Under the pieces are notes generated by a model that had not been told where the DNA came from, made no database searches, and saw only the letters and a list, made by a program, of their open reading frames with translations. From Plasticicumulans lactativorans (GTDB taxonomy: Bacteria > Pseudomonadota > Gammaproteobacteria > Competibacterales > Competibacteraceae): 64,000 nucleotides of DNA. Of this stretch, positions 34,355-42,678 are shown in pieces. Both the position numbers and the translations under genes were made by a program. Location of the stretch: assembly GCF_004341245.1 (NCBI RefSeq), contig NZ_SLWY01000011.1:1-64000 (forward strand), read 5' to 3'. The stretch's first letter is position 1, and each line of letters begins with the position of its first letter.

Positions 34355-35590
34355 TTACCCGTGCTGACGCCGATCGTCAATCACCTTGCCATCGCGCGGC
34401 AGGCTGTCGGGCGCCACCAGGCGGACCTCGCCGCGCAGCTTGGTCAGCTCGCGCAGGCTCGCGGCGAGCGCCTCGGCAAGCCCGGCGGGCGCGCCGGCCG
34501 CCTCGACGCGCAGCATCATCACGTCGTCGAGGCCGTCGCGGTCGACCACCAGCCGCCCGCGCCCGGCCTCGGGGTGGCGCTTGAGCACCGCCGCGACCTG
34601 CCCCGGGTGCACGAACATTCCGCGCACCTTGGTGGTCTGGTCGGCGCGCCCGAGCCAGCCGCGCAGGCGCCGGTTGGTGCGCCCGCAGGGGCTGGTGCCC
34701 GGCAGTTCGGCGGAGAGGTCGCCGGTGCCGAAGCGGATCAGCGGGTAGTCGGGGTTCAGCGTGGTGACGACGACCTCGCCCACCTCCCCCGCCGGCAGCG
34801 GGTCGCCGGTGCCGGGGGTGACGATCTCGACGATCAGCTCCTCGTCGACGACGAGCCCCTCGCGCGCCGGGGTTTCGTAGGCGATCAGACCGAGGTCGGC
34901 GGTGCCGTAGCACTGCAGCACCGTCACCCCGTGCGCCTCGATCGCCGCGCGCAGCGCCGGCGGCAGCGCCTCGCCGGTGACCAGCGCGCGGCGCAGACAT
35001 TCGACCGGGGTGCCGGTCTCGGCCGCCCGCTCGAGCAGGATGCGCAGGAACGAGGGCGTGCCGACGTAGCCGTCGGGGCGCAGGTCGGCGATCGCCGCGA
35101 GCTGCAGTTCGGTCTGCCCGGTCCCCGCCGGGAACACCGTGCAGCCGAGCGCGAGCAGCCCGCTCTCGAACATCGAGCCGGCCGGGGTGAAGTGGTACGA
35201 GAAGGCGTTGTGCACGAGCTGCCCGGCGCGGAAGCCGGCGGCGTGCAGCGCGCGCGCGAAGCGCCAGTAGTCGGTGCGCCGCCCCTCGGGCTCGTACAAC
35301 GGCCCCGGCGACTGGAATACCTTGCCGAGCGCGCCCCAGCCGGCGGCGGCGTAGCCGCCGAACGGTGGGCGGGCGCGCTGGCGCTCGGCGAGCTCGCCCT
35401 TGCGCGTCACCGGCAGGCGCGCCAGTGCCGCGCGTGTCGTCACCGCGGCGGCGTCGACGCCGGCGAGCGCCTCGGCGAGCGCCGGCGCGGCGCGCTGCGC
35501 ATGCGCGATCTGCCCCGGCAGCGCCGCCAGCAGCCGCGCCTCGCGCAGCTCCGCGGGCGCGGTCTCGCGGTCGTCGTAGAACCTGCTCAT
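34355..35590 (-). CDS. PaaK-like adenylate-forming protein with an altered P-loop
   Basis: A 411-residue protein of the phenylacetate-CoA ligase family fold. [33 protein letters not shown] and [18 protein letters not shown] match the PaaK core and C-terminal domain. Where PaaK has the phosphate-binding SSGTTGKPT, this protein reads [12 protein letters not shown], so the usual Ser/Thr/Gly/Lys residues are missing. It may still activate an acid by a changed mechanism or may have another role. It lies 13 nt after livF and 49 nt before the acetoacetate ligase gene. Substrate unknown. Confidence 0.75.
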   Translation of the reverse strand: MSRFYDDRETAPAELREARLLAALPGQIAHAQRAAPALAEALAGVDAAAVTTRAALARLPVTRKGELAERQRARPPFGGYAAAGWGALGKVFQSPGPLYEPEGRRTDYWRFARALHAAGFRAGQLVHNAFSYHFTPAGSMFESGLLALGCTVFPAGTGQTELQLAAIADLRPDGYVGTPSFLRILLERAAETGTPVECLRRALVTGEALPPALRAAIEAHGVTVLQCYGTADLGLIAYETPAREGLVVDEELIVEIVTPGTGDPLPAGEVGEVVVTTLNPDYPLIRFGTGDLSAELPGTSPCGRTNRRLRGWLGRADQTTKVRGMFVHPGQVAAVLKRHPEAGRGRLVVDRDGLDDVMMLRVEAAGAPAGLAEALAASLRELTKLRGEVRLVAPDSLPRDGKVIDDRRQHG

Positions 35591-35603
35591 GTCCGCCCCC
35601 GCC

Positions 35604-36428
35604 TCACAGCCAGCGCTTGCGGCGCTTGTAGGACTTCAGGTTCTTGAAGGACTTGCGCTCCTCGCCGCCGCCGTGGCCGAGGTAGAAGTCCTTCACGTCC
35701 TGGTTGTTCAGCAGTTCGGTCTGGGTGCCGTCGAGCACGATCTTGCCCGACTCCATGATGTAGCCGTAGCCGGCATGGTGCAGCGCCATGTTGGCGTTCT
35801 GCTCCACGATCAGCATCGTGATGCCCTGCTCGCGGTTGATCTTGTGGATGATGTTGAACACCTCCTTGACCAGCAGCGGCGACAGCCCCATCGACGGTTC
35901 GTCGAGCAGGATCATCTTCGGGCGCGCCATCACCGCCCGGCCGATCGCGAGCATCTGCTGCTCGCCGCCCGACAGGTAGCCGGCGAGCCCGGTGCGTTCC
36001 TTGAGCCGCGGGAAGTAGCTGAACACCCGCTCGATGTCGTCGCGCACCTGGCCGTCGCGGCGGGTGAAGGCGCCGAGGCGCAGGTTCTCGATCACCGTCA
36101 TGTCGCCGATGATCCGCCGCCCCTCCATCACCTGGAAGATGCCGCGGCGGACGATGGCTTCCGGGTCGCGGTTGCTGATCTCCTCGCCCATGAAGTTCAC
36201 CGAGCCGCGGGTGACCTCGCCGCGTTCGGTCTTCAGCAGTCCGGAGATGGCCTTCAGCGTGGTCGACTTGCCGGCCCCGTTGGGGCCGAGCAGGGTGACG
36301 ATCTCGCCTTCCGGGACTTCGAGGCTGACGCCGCGCAGCACCAGGATGACCTCGTCGTAGACGACCTCGATGTTGTTCACCGAGAGGATGCTCGGCTTGG
36401 TTTCAATGCGTTCGGCCGCTGCCGCCAT
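35604..36428 (-). CDS. livF: Branched-chain-type ABC transporter ATPase LivF
   Basis: A 274-residue ATPase. Walker [10 protein letters not shown] is at about residues 48-56, the signature is YLSGGEQQMLAIGRAVMARP, Walker B is MILLDEPSMGLS, and the His loop follows at MLIVEQNA. LivF-specific features include the IFQVMEGRRIIGDMTVIENL region. The end carries about 25 extra residues (GGGEERKSFKNLKSYKRRKRW) compared with typical LivF, strongly basic. GGAGG seven bases upstream supports the start. It works with LivG, LivH, LivM and LivK encoded upstream in the same transcript. Confidence 0.93.
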   Translation of the reverse strand: MAAAAERIETKPSILSVNNIEVVYDEVILVLRGVSLEVPEGEIVTLLGPNGAGKSTTLKAISGLLKTERGEVTRGSVNFMGEEISNRDPEAIVRRGIFQVMEGRRIIGDMTVIENLRLGAFTRRDGQVRDDIERVFSYFPRLKERTGLAGYLSGGEQQMLAIGRAVMARPKMILLDEPSMGLSPLLVKEVFNIIHKINREQGITMLIVEQNANMALHHAGYGYIMESGKIVLDGTQTELLNNQDVKDFYLGHGGGEERKSFKNLKSYKRRKRWL

Positions 36429-36459
36429 GTCGGAACCTCCGCGTCGACGCCCCGGGAGT

Positions 36460-36489
36460 CGGCGGCGGCCCGGTGTCGGGCCGCCGCCG
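36460..36489 (-). terminator. 13-bp hairpin between livK and livF
   Basis: CGGCGGCGGCCCG (36460-36472) pairs perfectly with CGGGCCGCCGCCG (36477-36489) around the loop GTGT, five nt past the livK stop. No T-tract. In liv operons the binding-protein gene usually needs most expression, so a 3' stabilising hairpin is plausible. Partial termination is also possible. Confidence 0.5.
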
Positions 36490-36494
36490 GCCGC

Positions 36495-37733
36495 TCACCA
36501 GCCGAGCCAGTCGGGGCGGCGTTCGAGGGTGGCCGTGTAGATCTTCTCGAAGCCCTTGTCGGTGCTCTGGTACACCAGCACCTGGTTGGTGCCGCGGTGG
36601 TCCTCGGCGGTCCAGGTCGACTTCAGGCAGACGTCGCCGAGTTCCTCCGGCCGGTGGTCCCGGAACTGCTCCATCGCCGCCTTGATGTTGGTGCCGGTGA
36701 TGCCGCCGGCCATCCTGTCGGCGGCGAGCATCGCGTCACGCATCAGGAACACGCCGCAGACGGCGCGCATGTAGTGCAGCGGGCGCACCTCGCTGCCGGC
36801 GGCATCCGACACCTTCGACACCTCGCGCACCACCGCCATGCCGGGGACGTCGTCCTTCCACCCCGCCGCACCCACCACCCAGACGATGCTCCTGCCGGCA
36901 CCGGCGGCCGCGGCCTCGGCGTACTCGTCCCAGCCCCAGACGTTCGACAGGAACTGGGTGTCCACGCCGACCGTCCGGCACGACTGCAGCAGCGAGATGT
37001 TCGATCCCGAGGTGTTGGCGAGATAGGCGTAGTGGGCGCCGGACTCCTTGAGGCTCAGGCATTGCGCCTTGAAGTCGCCGGGCTTCAGCGAGTAGACGAT
37101 CGGGTTCAGCACCTCGAAGCCGAGCTCCTTGGCATAGGCGGCGCAGCCCTCCTTCGGCGCGTTCGGATACGGGTGGTTGTCCCCCATGTGCACGAATTTG
37201 GGCGCGCCCTTGCCGCCTTTCCGCTTCCAGTCCTCGGCGGCCCACTGCACCACGCCGCGGCAGCCGTCGGTGTACGACGGGCCGTAGAAGAAGTTGTACG
37301 GCGCCGGCGCCTTGACGTACTGGCTCTTGCCCTGCGGATCGGTCAGGTGGCCCGAGTACGAGGCCGACATGAAGAACACCTTGTCGGTCGCCGCGAACTG
37401 CGCCAGCGCCTCGGTATCCGCGGTGCCCCAGCCCTGCACCGCCACCGGCTTGGCGTCGGCCGACATCCACTTCTTGTAGGTGGCGATGGCCTGCGGCGCG
37501 TTGTAGCCGTAGTCGACGGTCTGGAAGGCGATCCTGCGGCCGTTGATGCCGCCCTTCTGGTTGAGGTAGTTCAGCGCGTCGGCGACGCCCTGGCCGTAGG
37601 GCCTGCCGACGTCCGAGGTCGGGCCGGTGTAGGCTGCGAGGTGGCCGACGACGATGTCGTCGGCGAGCGCCGGGGCCGCGGCGGCGGCCAGCAGCGCGAG
37701 CGCCAGCGGATGGAGCACGGCGTGCTTGTGCAT
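36495..37733 (-). CDS. livK: Liv-type substrate-binding protein
   Basis: A 412-residue periplasmic binding protein (type 1 fold). A signal peptide HPLALALLAAAAAPALA ends at residues 23-24, before DDIVVGHLAAYTGPTSDVGRPYGQG. That GPTS segment sits where Liv-family proteins bind the ligand carboxylate. An INGRRIAFQTVDYGYNAPQA segment follows. The family transports branched-chain amino acids but also many aliphatic and aromatic acids, and the nearby CoA ligases favour an organic acid here. Ligand not assignable. Next genes upstream in the transcript are livM and livH. Confidence 0.9.
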   Translation of the reverse strand: MHKHAVLHPLALALLAAAAAPALADDIVVGHLAAYTGPTSDVGRPYGQGVADALNYLNQKGGINGRRIAFQTVDYGYNAPQAIATYKKWMSADAKPVAVQGWGTADTEALAQFAATDKVFFMSASYSGHLTDPQGKSQYVKAPAPYNFFYGPSYTDGCRGVVQWAAEDWKRKGGKGAPKFVHMGDNHPYPNAPKEGCAAYAKELGFEVLNPIVYSLKPGDFKAQCLSLKESGAHYAYLANTSGSNISLLQSCRTVGVDTQFLSNVWGWDEYAEAAAAGAGRSIVWVVGAAGWKDDVPGMAVVREVSKVSDAAGSEVRPLHYMRAVCGVFLMRDAMLAADRMAGGITGTNIKAAMEQFRDHRPEELGDVCLKSTWTAEDHRGTNQVLVYQSTDKGFEKIYTATLERRPDWLGW

Positions 37734-37794
37734 TGTTGGATGTTCTCCTCGTGCGCGGCCACGTCTGGCGGTGGCCCGTCGTTGCCAGGCGTTC

Positions 37795-38859
37795 TCAGTA
37801 CGAGAACGGGTAGAGCTTCCAGTACGCCTTGGTCAGCTTCCAGCGGTGGGCGAGCCCCTGCGGCTCGAAGATCAGGAACAGGATGATGGCGAGCCCGATC
37901 GCCATCTGCTTGAGGTAGGCGACGCTGTCCTTGAGCCCCGGGATCACCCCGCCGAGCCCCTGGGCGCTGGCCTCCATGACCTCGGGCAGCAGCACCATGA
38001 AGGCGGTGCCGAGCAGCGAGCCCATCACCGAGCCGAGGCCGCCGATGATGATCATGCCGAGGAACTGGATCGACAGCAGGATGGTGAAGCCCTCGGCCGA
38101 GACGAAGCCCAGGTAGTGCCCGTACAGCGCCCCGCCGACGCCGGCGTAGAACGATGCCGAGCCGAAGGCGAGGATGCGGTACTTGGTCAGGTTGATGCCC
38201 ATGATCTCGGCCGACAGGTAGTGGTCGCGCACCGCCACGTAGGCGCGCCCGTCGCGCGAGCGCAGCAGGTTGGCGCCGGCCAGGTACATGACGATCACCG
38301 CCACCAGCACCACGTAGAAGAAGCGCTGGTCGTTGTTGAAGGCGAAGCCGAACAGCGTGAACGGCTGCGCCAGCGCGCCGGCCGAGCCGCCGGTGAACCA
38401 CTCGGCGCGAGCGAAGAAGTCCTCGAGGATGAACTGCGAGGCGAGCGTGGCGATGGCGAGGTAGAGCCCCTTCAGGCGCCCCGCCGGGATGCCGACGAAC
38501 ATGCCCACCGCGGTGGTGAGCAGGCCGGCGAGCGGCACCGCGAGCACCACCGGCAGGCCGAAGCGGTTGTTGAGCCAGGCCGAGCAGAACGCGCCGAAGC
38601 CGAAGAAGGCCGCGTGGCCGAGCGAGATCTGCCCGGTGAAGCCCACCAGGATGTTCAGCCCCAGCGCGGCGATGCCGTAGTAGCCGATCTGGATCAGCAG
38701 GTTCAGGTAGTAGGCGTTGAGCCACAGCGGAAAGCTCGCCGCCAGCACCACCGCGCCGAGCGCGACCCGGCGCGACATCGGCGTCGGGAAGATCGTCGTG
38801 TCGGCGCGGTAGCTGGTGCGGAACTCGCCGCAGCGCATGGTCGTGTGTCCGCCGGACAT
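37795..38859 (-). CDS. livM: Liv-type ABC transporter permease LivM
   Basis: A 354-residue inner-membrane permease with about nine or ten hydrophobic segments. ALGLNILVGFTGQISLGHAAFFGFGAF is the LivM signature, and RDGRAYVAVRDHYLSAEIMGINLTKYRI is the coupling loop that contacts the ATPases. It begins three bases after the livH stop and ends 61 nt before livK. That gap has a short imperfect GGCCAC/GTGGCC inverted repeat (37757-37776). It dimerises with LivH to form the channel. Confidence 0.94.
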   Translation of the reverse strand: MSGGHTTMRCGEFRTSYRADTTIFPTPMSRRVALGAVVLAASFPLWLNAYYLNLLIQIGYYGIAALGLNILVGFTGQISLGHAAFFGFGAFCSAWLNNRFGLPVVLAVPLAGLLTTAVGMFVGIPAGRLKGLYLAIATLASQFILEDFFARAEWFTGGSAGALAQPFTLFGFAFNNDQRFFYVVLVAVIVMYLAGANLLRSRDGRAYVAVRDHYLSAEIMGINLTKYRILAFGSASFYAGVGGALYGHYLGFVSAEGFTILLSIQFLGMIIIGGLGSVMGSLLGTAFMVLLPEVMEASAQGLGGVIPGLKDSVAYLKQMAIGLAIILFLIFEPQGLAHRWKLTKAYWKLYPFSY

Positions 38860-38862
38860 CGT

Positions 38863-39756
38863 TCAGATCCTCTCGATGTTGCGGGTGCCGAACAGGCCGT
38901 ACGGCTTGATCATCAGGATGATCACCAGCGCGTAGAACGGCGCCACGGTGTAGAGGTTGCCGATGTGCAGCCACTGGCTGTCGAAGTACTCGGCGACGTT
39001 CTCGAGCACGCCGATGACGAGGCCGCCGACGATGGCGCCGACGATCGAGTCGAGCCCGCCGAGGATCACCGCCGGGAACACCTTGATGCCGAAGAACGAC
39101 AGCGCCGAGGACACGCCGTTGACCATGCCGACGACCACCCCGGCGAGCGCCGACACCACCGCCGAGATCGCCCAGGCCATCGCGAACACCTGCTTCACCG
39201 ACACCCCCAGGCTCTGCGCCGCCTGCTGGTCGTAGGCGGTGGCGCGCATCGCCAGGCCGATCCGCGAGTGTTTGAAGAACCAGTAGAAGCCCGCCATGAT
39301 CACCACCGAGATCAGCAGGCTCATCAGGTAGGCGCTCTGCACCTGCAGCCCGAGCACGTTGACGGCCGCGTGCTCGAACACCGGCGGGAAGGGCTTGGCG
39401 AAGACGCCGAAGATCCAGCCCATCAGCGCCTGGAACACCATCGACAGGCCGATCGTCACCATGATCACCGAGATGATCGGCTGGCCGATCATCGGCCGCA
39501 GCACCACGATCTGCAGCAGCACGCCGAAGATCGCCATGAAGGCGAAGGTCAGCGGCAGCCCCGCCCACAGCGGCAGCCGGTATTCGGTCATGAACCACCA
39601 GCACACCCAGGCGCCGATCAGCAGGAACTCGCCCTGGGCGAAGTTGACGATCTGCGTCGACTTGTAGATGAGCACGAAGCACATCGCGACCACGCCGTAG
39701 AGCGTGCCGACGATCAGCCCGTTGACGACGAGTTGCAGCAGGAAGTCGAGGTTCAT
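38863..39756 (-). CDS. livH: Liv-type ABC transporter permease LivH
   Basis: A 297-residue permease with about eight hydrophobic segments. It starts MNLDFLLQLVVNGLIVGTLYGVVAMCFVLIYKSTQIVNFAQGEF, the standard LivH beginning. RIGLAMRATAYDQQAAQSLGVSVKQVFAMAWAISA is the coupling loop. ATG 39756 lies 11 nt past the long-chain ligase stop. A longer open frame upstream only mirrors that ligase. Partner of LivM. Confidence 0.94.
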   Translation of the reverse strand: MNLDFLLQLVVNGLIVGTLYGVVAMCFVLIYKSTQIVNFAQGEFLLIGAWVCWWFMTEYRLPLWAGLPLTFAFMAIFGVLLQIVVLRPMIGQPIISVIMVTIGLSMVFQALMGWIFGVFAKPFPPVFEHAAVNVLGLQVQSAYLMSLLISVVIMAGFYWFFKHSRIGLAMRATAYDQQAAQSLGVSVKQVFAMAWAISAVVSALAGVVVGMVNGVSSALSFFGIKVFPAVILGGLDSIVGAIVGGLVIGVLENVAEYFDSQWLHIGNLYTVAPFYALVIILMIKPYGLFGTRNIERI

Positions 39757-39767
39757 GGCGGGGCTCC

Positions 39768-41702
39768 TCAGGCGGCCGCGCGCGGCGCGTGCGCGGGCGG
39801 CAGCAGGTCGACGATGCGCAGATCGGCGCGGATGCGCGATCTGCTGCCGTCCTGGAAGGTGATCACCGTGTCCACCGCGACGCTGGCCGCATCGCCGTAG
39901 ATGCCTTTGATGATGTCCGCGTACTTCTCGGCGATGACGCCGCGGCGCACCTTGCGCGTGCGCGTCAGCTCCCCGTCGTCGGGGTCGAGCTCCTTGTAGA
40001 GCAGCACGAAGCGGCGGATGCGCTGCGCCTCGGGCAGGTGCGCGTTGACCGCCTTGAGCTCCGCCTCGAGCAGGCGGTAGACCTGCGGCTGCGACGCCAG
40101 GTTGGTGTAGTTGGTGAAGGCGATGCCCTGCGCCTCGGCCCACTTGGCGACGATGCCGTAGCGGATGCAGACGATCGCCGACAGGTACGGACGCTTGTCG
40201 CCGAGGATCACCGCCTCGGCGATGTACGGCGAGAACTTGAGCTTGTTCTCGATGTACTGCGGCGAGAAGCGCGCGCCGTCCGCGGTGGTGGCGATGTCCT
40301 TGATGCGGTCGATCACCACCAGGTGGCCGCGCGCGTTGATGTAGCCGGCGTCGCCGGTGTACATCCAGCCGTCGCGCTTGTCCTTCGCGGTGGCCTCGGC
40401 GTTCCGGTAGTAGCCGAGGAACATCCCGGCGTTGCGCGCGACGATCTCGCCGACGCCGTTGGCGTCGGGCGCCTCGATGCGCAGCTGCGCGTCGTCGAAG
40501 GGCACGCCGACGCTGTCGAAATCGACGTCGTCGGCCCGGTGCACGGTGTAGGCGCCGGCGAGTTCGGTCTGGCCGTAGAGCTGGCGCAGCGGCACCCCCA
40601 TCGCCAGGAAGAACTTGAAGGTGTCGGGCCCGAGCGCGGCCCCGCCGGTGGCCGCCGAGCGCAGGTAGGTGAAGCCGAGGCGGTCGCGCAGCGCGCGGAA
40701 CAGGATCAGGTCGGCGAGCGGCGAGCGGCGGCCCTCGGCGAGCGCGGCCCGGCCGAGCTTCATGCCGTAGTCGAACAGCGCGCGCTTGAAGCGGTCGGCG
40801 TCCATCATGCGGCTGCGCACGTCGGCGGCGATCGACTCCCACACGCGCGGCGCGAGCAGCACGAAGGTCGGCCCGATCTCGCGCAGGTCCGCCATCAGGG
40901 TCTCGGCGCTCTCGACGAAGTTCACGGTGCAGCGCGCGATCAGCCACTGCGCCACCGCGTACACCTGCTCCATCACCCACGGCAGCGGCAGCACCGACAC
41001 GTAGCGGTCGCCCGGCCGCTTCGGATCGGCGCGCAGGTAGGCGGTGCAGTGCTCGATGAACGGCCCGCCCTGCATCATGCTGAGCTTCGGCGCCGAGGTC
41101 GTGCCCGAGGTGGTGCAGAGGATCGCGACGTCCTCGCCGCTGCCGGCGGCGACGAGCTCGGCGTACAGCCCCGGCTGCTCGGCGTGCAGTTGCGCGCCGC
41201 GCGCGCAGACCTGTTCGAGCCCGATCAGGCGCGGGTCGTCGTACTTGCGCATGCCGCGCGGGTCGCAGTAGACGATGTGGCGCAGCCCCGGGCAGTCGTC
41301 GGCGATCTCGAGCAGCTTGTCGGCCTGCTCCTCGTCCTCGGCGACCACCACGTGGGTCTCGGCGTAGTTGAGGAGGTAGGCCACCTCCTCGTTCATCGAA
41401 TCCTGGTAGATGCCGAGGCTCAGCGCGCCGACGGCGTGCGCGGCGACCTCGCTCCACACCCACTGCGGGCGGTTGTCGCCGATGATGCCGACCACCTGGC
41501 CGCGGCGCAGGCCGAGCGCATGGAGGCCGAGCGCGATCTCGCGCACGCGCGCGGCGCAGTCCTCCCAGGTGAACTCGTTCCAGATGCCGAAGTCCTTCTC
41601 GCGCATCGCCACCTCGCGCGGCCAGTGCTCGGCGTTGTGCGCGAGCAGCTTGGGCAGGGTGTCGTAGCGGCGCACGTCCGGGTACTGCGGCAGCGCGCTC
41701 AT
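39768..41702 (-). CDS. Long-chain acyl-CoA ligase-like protein within the liv cluster
   Basis: A 644-residue adenylate-forming enzyme resembling long-chain/bubblegum-type acyl-CoA synthetases. The P-loop is LCTTSGTTSAPKLSMM, then LYGQTELAGAYTVHR, GWMYTGDAGYINARGHLVVIDRIKD and a C-terminal DDGELTRTRKVRRGVIAEKY. A FadD-like ligase between livG and livH is a recurring arrangement in betaproteobacterial organic-acid clusters and suggests that the imported acid is activated on entry. The start overlaps the livG stop by four bases (ATGA). Its first 18 bases are identical to the first 18 of livG. Chain-length specificity unknown. Confidence 0.85.
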   Translation of the reverse strand: MSALPQYPDVRRYDTLPKLLAHNAEHWPREVAMREKDFGIWNEFTWEDCAARVREIALGLHALGLRRGQVVGIIGDNRPQWVWSEVAAHAVGALSLGIYQDSMNEEVAYLLNYAETHVVVAEDEEQADKLLEIADDCPGLRHIVYCDPRGMRKYDDPRLIGLEQVCARGAQLHAEQPGLYAELVAAGSGEDVAILCTTSGTTSAPKLSMMQGGPFIEHCTAYLRADPKRPGDRYVSVLPLPWVMEQVYAVAQWLIARCTVNFVESAETLMADLREIGPTFVLLAPRVWESIAADVRSRMMDADRFKRALFDYGMKLGRAALAEGRRSPLADLILFRALRDRLGFTYLRSAATGGAALGPDTFKFFLAMGVPLRQLYGQTELAGAYTVHRADDVDFDSVGVPFDDAQLRIEAPDANGVGEIVARNAGMFLGYYRNAEATAKDKRDGWMYTGDAGYINARGHLVVIDRIKDIATTADGARFSPQYIENKLKFSPYIAEAVILGDKRPYLSAIVCIRYGIVAKWAEAQGIAFTNYTNLASQPQVYRLLEAELKAVNAHLPEAQRIRRFVLLYKELDPDDGELTRTRKVRRGVIAEKYADIIKGIYGDAASVAVDTVITFQDGSRSRIRADLRIVDLLPPAHAPRAAA

Positions 41703-42559
41703 GCCGGCCCCCCGGCATCGGCCACCACGCTCATCTCGACGTCGGCGCCGAGGTAGGCGGTCTTCACGTGCGGGTTCTCGATGATCGCCTCGGGCGCGCC
41801 CTCGGCGATCTTGCGGCCGAAGTCGAGCACCATGATCCGGTGCGACACGTCCATCACCACGCCCATGTCGTGCTCGATCATGATCACCGTCATGCCCCAC
41901 TCCTCGTTGAGGTCGAGGATGTAGCGGGCCATGTCCTCCTTCTCCTCGAGGTTCATGCCGGCCATCGGCTCGTCGAGCAGGATCAGGTCGGGCTTCAGCG
42001 CGATCGCCCGCGCCAGCTCCACGCGCTTGCGCAGCCCGTAGGACAGCGTGCCCGCGATCGCCTTGCGGATGTGGGTGATCTCGAGGAAGTCGATGATCTC
42101 CTCGACGGCGCGCCGGTGTTCGAGCTCCTCGCGCTGCGCGCCGCCGATCCAGTACAGGGCGCCGGTGAAGAAGTTGTTCTTCAGCAGGTGATGGCGCCCG
42201 ACCATGATGTTGTCGAGCACCGTCATGTGGTTGAACAGCGCGAGGTTCTGGAAGGTGCGGCCGATGCCGAGGTGGCAGCGCTCGTTGGGGCGCAGCGCGG
42301 TGACGTCGGTGCCCTTGAACGCGATGCGCCCGCGCGACGGGCGGTAGCGCCCCGACACGCAGTTGAGCAGCGAGGTCTTGCCGGCGCCGTTCGGGCCGAT
42401 GATCGAGAACACCTCCTGCGGGCGCACCTCGAAGCTCACCTCGGTGAGCGCCTTGATGCCGCCGAAGGTGAGCGAGATGGCGTCGACCGCGAGCAGCGGC
42501 GCGGCGGCGACGGCGCTGGCGACGGGGCGTGCGGCGGAAACCTGCGGCAGCGCGCTCAT
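41699..42559 (-). CDS. livG: Branched-chain-type ABC transporter ATPase LivG
   Basis: A 286-residue ATPase. Walker A GPNGAGKTS is at about residues 55-63. LSYGLRKRVELARAIALKP replaces the canonical LSGGQ, as is common in LivG. Walker B is LILLDEPMAGMN. IGRTFQNLALFNHMTVLDNIMVGRH is the LivG Q-loop region. ATG 42559 is preceded by a small open frame whose TGA overlaps it (ATGA). The order livG-ligase-livH-livM-livK-livF differs from the E. coli liv order. Its stop overlaps the ligase start. Confidence 0.92.
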   Translation of the reverse strand: MSALPQVSAARPVASAVAAAPLLAVDAISLTFGGIKALTEVSFEVRPQEVFSIIGPNGAGKTSLLNCVSGRYRPSRGRIAFKGTDVTALRPNERCHLGIGRTFQNLALFNHMTVLDNIMVGRHHLLKNNFFTGALYWIGGAQREELEHRRAVEEIIDFLEITHIRKAIAGTLSYGLRKRVELARAIALKPDLILLDEPMAGMNLEEKEDMARYILDLNEEWGMTVIMIEHDMGVVMDVSHRIMVLDFGRKIAEGAPEAIIENPHVKTAYLGADVEMSVVADAGGPA

Positions 42560-42612
42560 CGCCCGGCCTCCGGGTCGGCGCGCGGGGGCGCGAGGGGCAC
42601 CTGTGGGGTCAT
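42556..42612 (-). CDS. Putative 18-residue leader peptide of livG
   Basis: A minus-strand ATG at 42612 has a strong ribosome binding site (GGAGGAGG, plus-strand 42620-42627) with seven bases spacing. It encodes MTPQVPLAPPRADPEAGR, and its TGA overlaps the livG ATG as ATGA. Five of 18 residues are proline, including a Pro-Pro pair. The livG start itself has no equally good site, so livG is probably translated by coupling. It could be a genuine leader, a stalling peptide or only a re-initiation device. Confidence 0.45.
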   Translation of the reverse strand: MTPQVPLAPPRADPEAGR

Positions 42613-42647
42613 CGGTCGTCCTCCTCCAACGGCGTGGGTGGCTGCGC

Positions 42648-42669
42648 GGGCGCGGTACCTGCCGCGCCC
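42648..42669 (-). terminator. Hairpin after the AcuI-like gene
   Basis: GGGCGCGG (42648-42655) pairs perfectly with CCGCGCCC (42662-42669) around a six-base loop, nine nt past the AcuI-like stop. No T-tract follows. It lies just upstream of the livG leader, so it may set the relative expression of the catabolic and transporter parts. Confidence 0.5.
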
Positions 42670-42678
42670 GTCGTCGTG

